Positions 25,355 through 33,753 are shown, counted from the stretch's first letter. The stretch: 64,000 nucleotides of DNA from Streptomyces sp. CB03234 (GCF_001905885.1 NZ_LIYH01000005.1:62001-126000), one strand, 5' to 3'. Numbers and translations: made by a program. The notes: generated from the sequence alone by a model not told the origin.

Positions 25355-26170
25355 ATGGCACTGCACGCACAGGTACGCACCCGCGACGGCTGGGCCGTCC
25401 AGCACGCCGTGGTGACCGTGACCGACATGACCGGCGCGCAGGTGCTGCGGGCCGGCGCCGACTCCGAGGGAGCCGTCGTCGCGGACACGCCCCTCGCGCC
25501 CGGACCGTACACGGTGATCGTGACGGCGGTCGGATACGCCCCGGCCGCGCGTACGGCACTCGTGGGCGCCGGCGGGCGCGCCGAGGTCGGCACGGTCGTC
25601 CTGGCGCGGGCGGGCGGCGTGGAACTCCCGCCGCCGGGCGCCTGGTCGCTGGACCCGGCGCACTCGTCCGTGGGCGCGGTCGCGCAGCACCTGGGCATCT
25701 CCAGCGTGCACGGCCGGTTCACCGACTTCGGCGGCCGGATCGAGATCTCCCCGGACCTCGGCGCCTCGCGCGTGGACGCGGTGATCTCGGCGGCGTCCAT
25801 CGACACGGGCAACGCGCTGCGCGACAAGCACCTGAAGTCGCCCGACTTCCTGGACGTCGACACGTACCCGGAGATCACCTACCGCAGCCACGGCCTCAGC
25901 CCCGCGGGCCCCGACCGCTGGACCGTGCACGGCGCCCTGTCCCTCCACGGCGTCGTGCGGGACGTCGACCTCGACCTCACGTACCTCGGCACGGGGCCCG
26001 ACCCGTGGGGCGGGGTGCGCGCGGCGTTCCGGGCGACGGCGGAGCTGCGCCGGGAGGACTTCGCCATGAACTACAACCAGGTCGTCCAGGCGGGCATCTC
26101 GGCGATCGGCACGACACTGCGGGTGGAGCTCGACATCCAGGCGGTGCAGGGGGAGCTTCCGCAGACCTAG
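25355..26170 (+). CDS. YceI-family protein with N-terminal carboxypeptidase-regulatory-like domain
   Basis: A 271-residue two-domain protein. Residues 1-85 repeat the beta-sandwich module seen at the end of the preceding pump (MALHAQVRTRDGWAVQHAVV; PLAPGPYTVIVTAVGYAPAA). Residues about 92-265 are a YceI lipid/isoprenoid-binding lipocalin-like domain: WSLDPAHSSVGAVAQHLGIS, VHGRFTDFGG, KHLKSPDFLDVDTYPEITY and LSLHGVVRDVDLDL. No signal peptide is visible. GAGGAGAG precedes ATG 25355. It converges with the tetR gene, the two overlapping by four bases at their 3' ends. Confidence 0.88.
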   Translation: MALHAQVRTRDGWAVQHAVVTVTDMTGAQVLRAGADSEGAVVADTPLAPGPYTVIVTAVGYAPAARTALVGAGGRAEVGTVVLARAGGVELPPPGAWSLDPAHSSVGAVAQHLGISSVHGRFTDFGGRIEISPDLGASRVDAVISAASIDTGNALRDKHLKSPDFLDVDTYPEITYRSHGLSPAGPDRWTVHGALSLHGVVRDVDLDLTYLGTGPDPWGGVRAAFRATAELRREDFAMNYNQVVQAGISAIGTTLRVELDIQAVQGELPQT

Positions 26171-26946
26171 GGACAGGCCCGGGTCATCGCCTCGATGCCG
26201 GCGATCAGGAGCTTCAGCCCGAAGTCGAAGTCGCGCTCGCGCATCTCCTCCACGGTGTCGCCGCCGCGGGCCTCCATCAGTTCCGTGGCGCGCCGGAAGT
26301 CCTGCTCGTACCCCGGCTGTTCGTAGATCGTGGCCATCGCCTCACGGAAGTACTCGTCCTGGCTCATGCCCGCGCTCGCGCACCGCTGCATGAACTGGCC
26401 CTCGACGGTGCCGAAGCCGTACACGAACTGGAAGACCGCCTGCGTCGCGCCCGTCTGGGCGTGCGCGGGCAGGCCCGTGTTGCCGATGACCTGCTGGACG
26501 CAGAGCGCGAACGCCATCGAGTGCGGGCCGATGTTGAGAAACCGGCCGATCAGCGGGGACACCCACGGGTGGCGGACCAGCAGGGAGCGGTAGCCGACGG
26601 CCAGCGCGCGGAGCCGGCCGCGCCAGTCGTCGCCGTCGGCGGCCGGCTCGGGCAGGTCCAGTCCCCCGAACACCGCGTCGATCGCGAGCTCCAGCAGGTC
26701 GTCCTTGGTGTCGACGTACCAGTAGACCGACATCGCCGTGACGTTCAGCTCCGCCGCGAGCCGCCGCATGGAGAACTTGGCCAGCCCCTCGGCGTCCAGC
26801 AACCGGACCGCCGCCGCGGTGATGCGGTCCCGGTCGAGGCCGGAAGGCTGCTCCGCCTTGCGGCCCGCCGACCGCGCGGCCTTGCCGCCCTCCAGCCACA
26901 CGCTCGCGCGGGCCGGGTGCTTCGCGCGGTCGGCTGCCGACACCAT
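26167..26946 (-). CDS. TetR-family transcriptional regulator with TetR_C-type ligand domain
   Basis: A 259-residue regulator. The N-terminal helix-turn-helix lies near residues 42-85 (LDRDRITAAAVRLLDAEGLA; FSMRRLAAELNVTAMSVYWY; VDTKDDLLEL), preceded by a 35-residue basic extension. The rest resembles the tetracycline-repressor C-terminal ligand domain. A strong GAGGAGG site lies before ATG 26946. It is downstream of and codirectional with an MFS pump gene, and likely represses it by binding the repeated palindromes at 28587-28645. The ligand is unknown, probably a pump substrate. Confidence 0.88.
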   Translation of the reverse strand: MVSAADRAKHPARASVWLEGGKAARSAGRKAEQPSGLDRDRITAAAVRLLDAEGLAKFSMRRLAAELNVTAMSVYWYVDTKDDLLELAIDAVFGGLDLPEPAADGDDWRGRLRALAVGYRSLLVRHPWVSPLIGRFLNIGPHSMAFALCVQQVIGNTGLPAHAQTGATQAVFQFVYGFGTVEGQFMQRCASAGMSQDEYFREAMATIYEQPGYEQDFRRATELMEARGGDTVEEMRERDFDFGLKLLIAGIEAMTRACP

Positions 26947-26984
26947 GGGCGTTCCTCCTCGTTCCTGGCCCCCGATGCTATGCC

Positions 26985-27033
26985 CGCGGCCGGCAGACCC
27001 GCGGCGGCAGGCACGCGGCCGGCAGACCCGCGG
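26985..27033 (+). repeat. Direct repeat between pump and tetR
   Basis: The 20-base unit CGCGGCCGGCAGACCCGCGG occurs twice with 29-base periodicity (26985-27004 and 27014-27033), in the 134-base gap between the MFS pump stop and the tetR start. It could act on tetR expression or be a chance duplication. Confidence 0.7.
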
Positions 27034-27080
27034 CTCCCGGGCCCACCGCCGCCAGCCCGTCACTGCTGTGCCCGCCGGTG

Positions 27081-28574
27081 CTACGCCCGCCGCCCCTCCG
27101 CGCGCCGCAGGAGCACCGCCGCCAACAGGCCGCCGGCCAGCACCGCCACGGCGCCGACCAGCTGGCTGGTCTCCAGCCCGGTGGCGAACGCGTCGGCGAT
27201 CCGGGCCTTCTCGGCCGGCCCGTCGGCCGCCGCGAGCGCGGCGGGCAGGGAAGCGGCCGATACGGAGACGAGCGCGGCGAAACGGGAGTTGAGGACCGCG
27301 CCGAGGACGGCGACGCCCAGCCCGTTGCCGAACTCGGCGAGCGTGCCGTTGATGCCGGCGCCCACGCCCGCCTTCTCCGGCGGGATCGCGCTCATGATGG
27401 CGTTGGCCATGGCGGGCATGGACAGGGCGACGCCCGCGCCCATGACGACGAGCCCGAGCAGCATGCCGCCGTACCCGTGCGTCCCGCCCAGGACGGCGAT
27501 CGCGGCGAGGCCGGCGGCGACCAGGGCCATGCCGATGGCGATGGTCCAGGGCGTACCGAGCTTGGGCAGCAGCCGCGCGCCGACGCCGGTGAGGTTCAGC
27601 ACGACGACGGTGAGGGCGAGCGGCGCCGTACGCAGACCCGCGTCGAGCGGACCGTACCCGAGCACGAACTGCAGGTGCTGGGTGAGCAGGAACAGCGAGC
27701 CGGTCATGCCGAAGGCGACCAGGATGGCGCCCGCGACGGCGCCGACGAACCGCTGGTTGCGGAAGAAGTGCATGTCGAGCATGGGGTACGGGGTGCGCAG
27801 CTCCCACACGGCGAAGCCGGCGAGCACGACCACGCCGATCGCGGCGGAGAGGAGCACCTGGCCGGACGTCCAGCCGTGGTCGGGGCCGGAGATGATCGCG
27901 TACACGATCGCCGTCATGCCGATGGTGGACAGCACGGCACCGAGGAGGTCGGGCCGGTCGCCCTGCTTGTGCCTGGACTCCGGTACGAGGGCGGCGACCG
28001 CGAACAGGCCGAGGACCGCGACCGGGATGTTGATCAGGAAGATCGCGCCCCACCAGAAGTGGTCGAGCACGAACCCGCCCAGCAGCGGCCCGGCCGCGAA
28101 GCCCAGCGAGCTGACCGTGGACCACAGGGCGATGGCCCTGACGCGCTCGGTGTCGTCGAAGACCTGGACGACGACCGCGAGGGTCGTGGTCATCAGCAGC
28201 GCCCCGCCGACGCCCATGCCCGCGCGGGCGGCGATCAACTGGGCGGACGACTGGGCGAGTCCGGCGGCCAGCGAGCCGATGCCGAACAGCGCGAGGCCGG
28301 TGAGCAGCATCTTCTTGCGGCCGTAGCGGTCGGCGGCGTTGCCGGCGGTGAGGAGCAGTCCGGACTGGACGAGCGAGTACGCGTTGATCATCCACTGGAT
28401 GTCGGCGGTGGAGGCGTCGAGCTCCTTGGTGAGGGACGGGATCGCGACGCTGAGGACGGTGTTGTCGAGCAGCACGGTGAGCTGGGCGAGGCAGATCACG
28501 CCGAGGATCAGCCAGCGCTGCGGGTGGCCGCCGGTGGTGGGTTTCCGGTCGCTCGCGGCCGTGGTCGCCGTCAT
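27081..28574 (-). CDS. MFS drug transporter (DHA2, 14 TM)
   Basis: A 497-residue efflux protein of the DHA2 family. It has motif A (GNAADRYGRKKMLLTGLALF), the N-terminal helix signature QLTVLLDNTVLSVAIPSL, and motif C (WSTVSSLGFAAGPLLGGF). The C-terminal helix is followed by a short basic tail. It exports drugs or antibiotics by proton antiport in the cytoplasmic membrane; the substrate cannot be predicted. Palindromic operators upstream and the tetR gene downstream indicate drug-inducible repression. ATG 28574 is chosen; GGAGCC lies upstream. Confidence 0.92.
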   Translation of the reverse strand: MTATTAASDRKPTTGGHPQRWLILGVICLAQLTVLLDNTVLSVAIPSLTKELDASTADIQWMINAYSLVQSGLLLTAGNAADRYGRKKMLLTGLALFGIGSLAAGLAQSSAQLIAARAGMGVGGALLMTTTLAVVVQVFDDTERVRAIALWSTVSSLGFAAGPLLGGFVLDHFWWGAIFLINIPVAVLGLFAVAALVPESRHKQGDRPDLLGAVLSTIGMTAIVYAIISGPDHGWTSGQVLLSAAIGVVVLAGFAVWELRTPYPMLDMHFFRNQRFVGAVAGAILVAFGMTGSLFLLTQHLQFVLGYGPLDAGLRTAPLALTVVVLNLTGVGARLLPKLGTPWTIAIGMALVAAGLAAIAVLGGTHGYGGMLLGLVVMGAGVALSMPAMANAIMSAIPPEKAGVGAGINGTLAEFGNGLGVAVLGAVLNSRFAALVSVSAASLPAALAAADGPAEKARIADAFATGLETSQLVGAVAVLAGGLLAAVLLRRAEGRRA

Positions 28575-28586
28575 GCGAGGGGCTCC

Positions 28587-28645
28587 TTGTACGGTGTAAA
28601 GGGCTGATCCTGTACACCGTACAAGTGAGCGCCATACGCCGTATA
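28587..28645 (-). promoter_or_regulatory. Tandem palindromic operators upstream of the TetR-controlled pump
   Basis: TTGTACGGTGTA (28587-28598) and TACACCGTACAA (28613-28624) are exact inverted copies. The second site alone is also a palindrome, TGTAC-ACC-GTACA, and a weaker related site ATAC-GCC-GTAT lies at 28634-28643. They lie 13-70 bases before the pump ATG, matching TetR-type operators. Confidence 0.7.
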
Positions 28646-28658
28646 ACGCTTTTCGGGC

Positions 28659-29366
28659 CTACGCCGCCGGCTTGATCAGATAGCCCGCGCCCCGCCGGGT
28701 GTGGATCATCGGCGCCCGCCCGGCGTCGATCTTCTTCCGCAGGTACGAGATGTACAGCTCGACCACGTTGGCCCGCCCGCCGAAGTCGTAGCTCCACACC
28801 CGGTCCAGGATCTGCGCCTTGCTGAGCACCCGCCGGGGGTTGCGCATGAGGAACCGCAGCAGCTCGAACTCGGTGGCGGTCAGATGGATCCCCTGCCCGC
28901 CCCGTGACACCTCGTGGCTGTCCTCGTCGAGGATCAGGTCTCCGACGACCAGCACGGAGTCACCCCGCCCCGCCGCGGCCGGGGACCGCCGGATCAGCCG
29001 GCGCAGCCGCGCCACGACCTCCTCCAGGCCGAACGGCTTGGTGACGTAGTCGTCCCCGCCCGCTGTCAGCCCCGCGACCCGGTCCTCGACCGCGTCCCTC
29101 GCCGTGAGGAACAGCACCGGCACGTCGGCCAGTTCGCGCCGCAGCCCGCTGAGCACCGCCGGCCCGTCCCCGGCCATGTCGGGCAGCATCAGGTCCAGCA
29201 CGACGGCGTCCGGCCGGAACTCCCGCGCCGAACGCACCGCCCCCGGGCCGTCCCCGGCACTGCGCACCTCCCACCCCTCGTACCGCAGGGCCATGGACAA
29301 CAGCTCGGCGAGCGAGTCCTCGTCGTCCACGACGAGGACACGGACGGCACTTCCGAAGACGGTCAT
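28659..29366 (-). CDS. OmpR/PhoB-family response regulator (no kinase gene beside it)
   Basis: A 235-residue two-domain regulator. The receiver (about residues 8-125) has the acidic pair DDED, phospho-acceptor Asp in VVLDLMLPDMAG, the Thr of FLTARDAVEDR and Lys of DYVTKPFGLEE. The OmpR-type winged helix (about 140-232) shows LTATEFELLRFLMRNPRRVL and VVELYISYLRKKID with the wing THRRGAGYLI. All residues needed for phosphorylation are present. The partner histidine kinase, usually immediately downstream, is absent; downstream lies the operator region of the MFS pump. The partner is therefore elsewhere or lost. Confidence 0.92.
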   Translation of the reverse strand: MTVFGSAVRVLVVDDEDSLAELLSMALRYEGWEVRSAGDGPGAVRSAREFRPDAVVLDLMLPDMAGDGPAVLSGLRRELADVPVLFLTARDAVEDRVAGLTAGGDDYVTKPFGLEEVVARLRRLIRRSPAAAGRGDSVLVVGDLILDEDSHEVSRGGQGIHLTATEFELLRFLMRNPRRVLSKAQILDRVWSYDFGGRANVVELYISYLRKKIDAGRAPMIHTRRGAGYLIKPAA

Positions 29367-29421
29367 GCTCGGACCCTGCCGCGTACCGCTGAGAGGAGCC
29401 TTGCCGCTCCCTGTGAATCCC

Positions 29422-30297
29422 CTAAGAGCGCACCGGGAACAGCCGGACCCCGTTCCAGTAACACACCGCCCGCAACCAGTCCTCCCCCAGCCCGAGCCGT
29501 TCCAGCGCCTCCAGTTGGTGGAGGTACCCGTACGGGATGTTCGGGAAGTCGCTCCCCAGCAGGATCCGGTCCCCCAGGTCCAGCAACCGCCCCCGCTCCC
29601 GCACCGGGAACGGCGCCAAGCGCTCGCTGAAGTCGGTGAACGCCATCGTCGTGTCCAGCCGGACCTCCTCGTACCGCTCGGCGAGGCCGAGGAAGTCGGC
29701 GTACTCGGGCATCCCCATGTGCGCGACGATCAGCCGCAGCCGCGGATGCCGGGCGAGCAGCCGGGCGATGGGCTCGGGCCCGGTGTGCTTGCCGGGCGCG
29801 GGCCCCGAGCCGCAGTGGATCACGATCGGTACGCCGGCGTCGGCGAGCAGCCCCCAGGCACCGTCCAGCAGCGGGTCGTTCGGGTCGTACGCGCCGACGT
29901 GCAGATGTGCCTTGAACACCCGCGCACCGCCCTCGACCGCCTCCCTCACATAACCCTCCACCCCCGCCTCCGGAAAGAGCGTCGCCGTCCGAAGGCACCC
30001 CTCCACCCGGCCGGCGAACTCCGCCGCCCACCCGTTGAGCCACTCCGCCATCCCGGCCTTGTGCGGATAGACCATCGACGTGAAGCCCACGACCCCGAAC
30101 TCCCGCAGCAGCTCGACCCGCCGGTCCTCCTCCTCGCGGTGCGTGATGGGCCACGGCATCCCGGTCAGCGGCCCGACCGCGTCGAAGTACGCCCACACCT
30201 TCCGCAGCACCCGCTCCGGCATGAAGTGCGTGTGCACGTCCACGAGCCCCGGCAGCCCGAGCCGCCCCCAGAACGCCCTGACGAGTCGATCGCTCAT
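29422..30297 (-). CDS. Amidohydrolase-family protein
   Basis: A 291-residue TIM-barrel amidohydrolase of the ACMSD-like/amidohydrolase-2 type. The first metal-binding motif is VDVHTHFMP near residue 20, His ligands follow in KAHLHVGAYD and IVIHCGSGP, and the late catalytic Asp is in ILLGSDFPNIPYGY. Members decarboxylate or hydrolyse aromatic or lactone substrates; the substrate here is unknown. ATG 30297 gives the expected start about 20 residues before HTH. The DUF2797 gene ends 16 bases upstream on the same strand, so they probably form an operon. Confidence 0.85.
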   Translation of the reverse strand: MSDRLVRAFWGRLGLPGLVDVHTHFMPERVLRKVWAYFDAVGPLTGMPWPITHREEEDRRVELLREFGVVGFTSMVYPHKAGMAEWLNGWAAEFAGRVEGCLRTATLFPEAGVEGYVREAVEGGARVFKAHLHVGAYDPNDPLLDGAWGLLADAGVPIVIHCGSGPAPGKHTGPEPIARLLARHPRLRLIVAHMGMPEYADFLGLAERYEEVRLDTTMAFTDFSERLAPFPVRERGRLLDLGDRILLGSDFPNIPYGYLHQLEALERLGLGEDWLRAVCYWNGVRLFPVRS

Positions 30298-30313
30298 GCG
30301 GCATGCCCTCCTC

Positions 30314-31207
30314 TTAGAAAAGCCCGCCCTGCACCCCCGGCGGCAGAACGGTGACGGGCACGGTCGTCCCCTCCCCACTCCCGCCGGCGGCGACGAGTTC
30401 CCACCCGGTGATCAGCCGCGTATCGAGCACGAGCGCCCGCCCGTCGGGGGCCTGGAGGTGAAGATCCGGCCCGGCCGCGGCCATGAGCACGCCCTCCACA
30501 CACCCGCCGTCCACCAGCTCGCTGACCACCCCGTCGATCCGGTCGACCCGCCCCAGCCCGAAGGCCTCCGCCTGGTCCACGACCCGTGGTTCCAGCCGCT
30601 CCAGCGTCTCCGCCCACCCGGGCACCTCCACGGCCCGCCGGTACAGCGCCACCACCTCCGCCGCCCGCTCCCGCTCCCCCGGCAGCCCGACGCGCGCGAC
30701 ACGCTTCGCGGCGTACGGGATCCGGTCGGGCACCCCCAGCGCCGTACCGAGCACCTCCTCGGTACGCCGCGCGGCCATCAGCGCCCCGCGCCCGAGCCAG
30801 CTGTACGCCACGGCCCCCTGCTCCAGCAGCCGCGCGTCCCCGCGCTCCTCCGCCGTGATCCCGACCTTGACCATGCCGGCCCCGAACCACGCGAGGTACA
30901 CCCGGTACACCCTGGGATCGTCCGCCACCCCGTCCGCCGCCACGGACCCCACCCGGTCCCACCGCGCACACTCGGCACACCGCCCCCCAGTACTGCGCCC
31001 ACCCACGACGGCCCCCACCGGACACGCATTCCCCCGCGCCCCGACACACCCCCGCGCCCCCACCGCCCGGAACCCGATCACCCGCCCATACCCCAACGCG
31101 CTCCTCCGCCCGCCCTCCCACACGAGCACGGGCGCACCGCCCGCCCACCTCAGCCCCACACATCGCCACGCCACCACGGCGGCACCGTACCCCGACTGGT
31201 CCACCAC
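30314..31207 (-). CDS. DUF2797 protein
   Basis: A protein of about 297 residues in the DUF2797 family. A Cys cluster lies near the N-terminus (CVGARGNACPVG and CAECARWD), probably a zinc-binding site, followed by the conserved VYLAWFGAGMVKVGITAEER and GRGALMAARRTEEVL. The VKVGIT..R element resembles GIY-YIG-like nuclease folds, but catalysis is not proven. GTG 31207 is chosen because GAGG lies eight bases upstream; GTG 31177 is an alternative closer to the conserved domain. It precedes the amidohydrolase gene. Confidence 0.75.
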   Translation of the reverse strand: MVDQSGYGAAVVAWRCVGLRWAGGAPVLVWEGGRRSALGYGRVIGFRAVGARGCVGARGNACPVGAVVGGRSTGGRCAECARWDRVGSVAADGVADDPRVYRVYLAWFGAGMVKVGITAEERGDARLLEQGAVAYSWLGRGALMAARRTEEVLGTALGVPDRIPYAAKRVARVGLPGERERAAEVVALYRRAVEVPGWAETLERLEPRVVDQAEAFGLGRVDRIDGVVSELVDGGCVEGVLMAAAGPDLHLQAPDGRALVLDTRLITGWELVAAGGSGEGTTVPVTVLPPGVQGGLF

Positions 31208-31268
31208 GTGATCGACCTCATGGAGAGGGCACACCTCAGCACCCTGTGACGCCGCCCTCCGGGAAGCC

Positions 31269-31298
31269 GAGAGGCCCCGGATCCCTCCGGGGCCTCTC
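31269..31298 (-). terminator. Terminator after the secreted-protein gene
   Basis: GAGAGGCCCCGGA and TCCGGGGCCTCTC form a perfect 13-base stem over a four-base loop, just past the stop at 31307. Being symmetric it may also act toward the plus strand. Confidence 0.85.
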
Positions 31299-31306
31299 AA
31301 CCCTGC

Positions 31307-31885
31307 TCAGACCGAGCCGGTGCCCTTGAAGTCGTACTGGCGGACGCCCTTGCCGTCCTCGTCCCAGTTGAGCCGCAGCGCGCCGTCGGCGTACGCGCTC
31401 TTGCTGCCCACGCTCTTCTTGATGGTGGACGAGGTCCACGAACCGTTGCCGCTGCCGCTGCCGTTCATGGCCGCCAGCGCGGGCTGGATGTTGAAGTCCT
31501 TGCGGAGCAGGACGGTGTCCGGGCCCGCGTCGGAGTGGTTGAGGTACAGCCGGAAGTGGGCGCTGTCGAAGGTCTCCGACAGGTCGGTCCCGGAGTACCA
31601 CGGGGGAGCGTCCCAGCTCACCGTCGCCTTGGCGTACACGTAACCACCGGACCGCGCCACGCAGTTCTTGACGGTGAAGTCCCAGTTGTCGCCCCAGGGA
31701 CCGGAGTACCCCGCGTCGTCGATGGTGCTGGAGCTGCTCGTGCACTTCCAGTTCAGCGCGGACGCCGGGGCCGACCCCAGCACCGACGCGCCGACGACGG
31801 CAGCCCCGACCAGCGCGGCCGACATGACCTTCCGGCTCGCGGACGACGGCTGTGCGGGCGATGTTCGACGCAGATTCAGTTTCAT
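31307..31885 (-). CDS. Secreted protein of unknown function
   Basis: A 192-residue secreted protein. The signal peptide extends to about residue 42 (basic MKLNLRRTSPAQPSSASRK, then a hydrophobic VMSAALVGAAVVGASVLG core and an ASA cleavage site). The mature part is rich in Ser, Trp, Gly and Tyr (GYSGPWGDNWDFTVKNC; VSWDAPPWYSG) and has two cysteines, suggesting a small extracellular beta fold. I do not recognise a family. It has its own terminator and faces a long empty region upstream. Confidence 0.7.
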   Translation of the reverse strand: MKLNLRRTSPAQPSSASRKVMSAALVGAAVVGASVLGSAPASALNWKCTSSSSTIDDAGYSGPWGDNWDFTVKNCVARSGGYVYAKATVSWDAPPWYSGTDLSETFDSAHFRLYLNHSDAGPDTVLLRKDFNIQPALAAMNGSGSGNGSWTSSTIKKSVGSKSAYADGALRLNWDEDGKGVRQYDFKGTGSV

Positions 31886-32403
31886 TGGGTCCCCTCGTTT
31901 TGGTCATACGTTCTGCTCTGGAGGAGCAGTGATCGATCACCCTATAGCGCCTTCGCGGCTGCACATGATCCAGGCTAAGTAGCGGTGCGAGCGACGCAGT
32001 TGGCCTCGACGCCAAGAACACAAGGCCGCGGCCACCAAGCACGTCCCAGTCCGCACTCCATCCGCCCTACGGATCTCCACAAGACATCCCACCCGCAACC
32101 ACCACCCTCGACCACGAGAGCGGCCCACCGCGCAGGAACCATCACGCAGGAGCACCCGCCCCCGGTGCGGCCGCAGGGCCTGATCGATCGCCGCGAGCCC
32201 CTCAGCAGCGATTCCTTCGCGCGCTGCACCACGTACTCATGAACCAGGCGCTCCACTGACCTGGCGGGGCAGAACTTCGCATCCGTGGCCGAGCCGGGTT
32301 TCCGGGCGTACGAGGACAGCACGGGAATGGGATCAGTCCCGCCGACCATGGAGCACGTACCGGTATACGGCCCAACGCCAGAGGCCCCGGACTTTTCATC
32401 CGA
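31886..32403. other. Spacer without recognised gene
   Basis: This 518-base stretch upstream of the secreted-protein gene holds no convincing frame; candidate frames have poor third-position bias and no ribosome sites. Minus-strand fragments near 32180-32290 (LVHEYVVQRAKESLL in one frame, RLAAIDQALRPHRG in another) hint at decayed coding sequence. The right end carries an inverted repeat whose right arm begins the att copy at 32404. Confidence 0.5.
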
Positions 32404-32461
32404 GGCCTCTGGCCTGCTGTGCACTCGGCAGGATCCGAACCTGCAACCTTCTGATCCGTAG
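32404..32461 (-). repeat. att copy distal to tRNA-Arg
   Basis: 58 bases matching 35750-35807 at all but two positions (32413 and 32435). They cover the tRNA-Arg 3' half from the anticodon loop plus part of the terminator stem. The 5' half is absent. An inverted repeat, CCAGAGGCC (32378) with GGCCTCTGG (32404), overlaps its edge. Confidence 0.88.
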
Positions 32462-32585
32462 CTCTGGAGAGACCGGTCATTAGAGGCTATACAGGCTGTG
32501 GGGAGGATCGTGCGGACCGGTGTTGGGCGCTGGCGGTTGCTGTACTTCGTTGCTGTACAGCACGATTCTGGCTGGGGGTGAGAGC

Positions 32586-32933
32586 GTGGAGCGGGAACTA
32601 CTCGAACGGCTGCTGGGCGGTGACGACGAGGCGTCGTTGGCTGCTCGGGCTGCGCTCCGCGCTGGCGCTTCTCTCGTTGTCTGGGACGGCACGGTCTCCG
32701 CCGGGTCGCTCGCCAGAGTCTACGGGCGCCGGCTCAGGTACACCCTCCAGAAGGGCATCGAGACGACCGGCCTGGAGCGAGCAGTGCAACACCTCGACCG
32801 ACACGGCCGACCGGTTCGAGTGGGCCAGATCAGGGCTGCCGATGGGTCCTGGACCTTCATGCTGTTTCTGGATCAGGACGGCAGCGCGCTGGTGGCATGT
32901 ACCGGCGTTCGACGGACCCCGACCAAGCTCTGA
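32586..32933 (+). CDS. Hypothetical protein within the tRNA-Arg element
   Basis: A 115-residue frame from GTG 32586 (VERELLERLLGGDDEASLAA), with GGGGGTGAGAGC just upstream. It ends with strands such as VRVGQIRAADGSWTFMLFLD followed by QDGSALVACTGVRRT. There is no signal peptide, membrane helix or known motif. Codon use is typical of the genome but slightly less G/C-biased than core genes, as expected for element cargo. No function is assigned. Confidence 0.6.
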   Translation: MERELLERLLGGDDEASLAARAALRAGASLVVWDGTVSAGSLARVYGRRLRYTLQKGIETTGLERAVQHLDRHGRPVRVGQIRAADGSWTFMLFLDQDGSALVACTGVRRTPTKL

Positions 32934-33161
32934 CATCCCCACGACCAGACGCCTGCCGAGCCCGGCACTTCCAACACGCTTTCCAGGTGTGTCAGTGGGG
33001 TCTTGGGCCGTTCATCTGCGTTCATGGGCGGCTGGCCATCTATGTCGGATCCGTTCTGGGTCTCGCCTGAACGACCGTGAACGTAGCTGAATGATAAGGA
33101 ACCTGAGGCGGCTCCGACGAGGCGGGCCGACGCCTCTGGATGCTCATGGGGGAGGGCAACT

Positions 33162-33510
33162 ATGGAGAGCGCAAGTATGTCGGCCGTGATCGCGGCTGTT
33201 GCAGCGGTGGTCGGGGGCCTTCTGACCGCGTTCGCCACACGGTCCGTGGAGCGGCTACGGCTGCGGGCCAGTCTGCTGGAGAAGGCTCAGGAGCGGCGTC
33301 TGGCCGGCATTGAGGGCTTCATGCTGGCGACGAGCCTGTGGATGGACTGGCTCACCTATCCAGGAGACAGGCTGGGAAGACAAGCAGGAGGAGCTGAACC
33401 GCCGGGTCCGGGCCCGCGACGAAAGCGTATCGGCGGCTGTTGCTCTTGGCTTCGGATGAGCTGTATCGGTGGTTGAAGGACACCTACCTGCCGCCGTTGT
33501 TGTCGCCACT
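33162..33510 (+). pseudogene. Doubly frameshifted membrane-anchored protein gene
   Basis: ATG 33162 starts a protein with an N-terminal transmembrane helix (MSAVIAAVAAVVGGLLTAFA) and a charged helix (RLRASLLEKAQERRLAGIEG). After LATSLWMDWLTY the sense continues in a second frame (TGWEDKQEELNRRVRARDE) and then in a third (AYRRLLLLASDELYRWLKDT). Thus two indels have destroyed the gene. Its 3' end overlaps the minus-strand small frame at 33484-33594. The family is unknown; the layout is that of a small membrane protein with a cytoplasmic coiled coil. Confidence 0.5.
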
Positions 33511-33594
33511 GCCGGGCATCTTGTCGAGCAGCGTGGCCTCGACGGCCGGGACGCCGGTGATCAGGTCGCCGGTGAACAGCTCGTCCACGTTCAT
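33484..33594 (-). CDS. Possible 36-residue peptide
   Basis: A very short frame, MNVDELFTGDLITGVPAVEA then TLLDKMPGSGDNNGGR, starts at ATG 33594 with a strong GAGGAG site six to seven bases upstream. Nearly every codon ends in G or C, the coding signature of this genome. The acidic, Leu/Thr-rich first half and a Gly/Asn-rich end resemble a leader plus small core, but no modification enzyme gene is nearby and there are no cysteines. It could instead be the remaining 5' end of a lost longer gene. It is in the tRNA-Arg element, divergent from the TPR regulator pseudogene. Confidence 0.4.
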   Translation of the reverse strand: MNVDELFTGDLITGVPAVEATLLDKMPGSGDNNGGR

Positions 33595-33753
33595 CGCGTT
33601 CTCCTCTTACGGTTGAAACGGACCCCGCGGCTGATGCTGCGGAGTTGAGCCCGTCCGGCTGCCGGCCCTTACGGAGAAGGCGACTCTCGGCGTCTGGGGC
33701 GGCCCGTAACGCACGCTGAGGCAGGTCTGCCCGTTCCCCGCGATCGCCCCTCC

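Noticed and set aside
22728..25559. A 943-codon minus-strand frame opposite the first MFS pump
   Set aside because: Asp/Arg/His-rich shadow frame of the pump gene; membrane helices and motifs are on the plus strand.
25291..28326. A 1011-codon plus-strand frame crossing three genes
   Set aside because: It runs through the YceI gene out of frame and through tetR and the MFS pump in antisense; no domain, no ribosome site.
33484..33594. A lanthipeptide or lasso-peptide cluster
   Set aside because: The peptide has no Cys, and no synthetase, protease or transporter gene for such a pathway is present.
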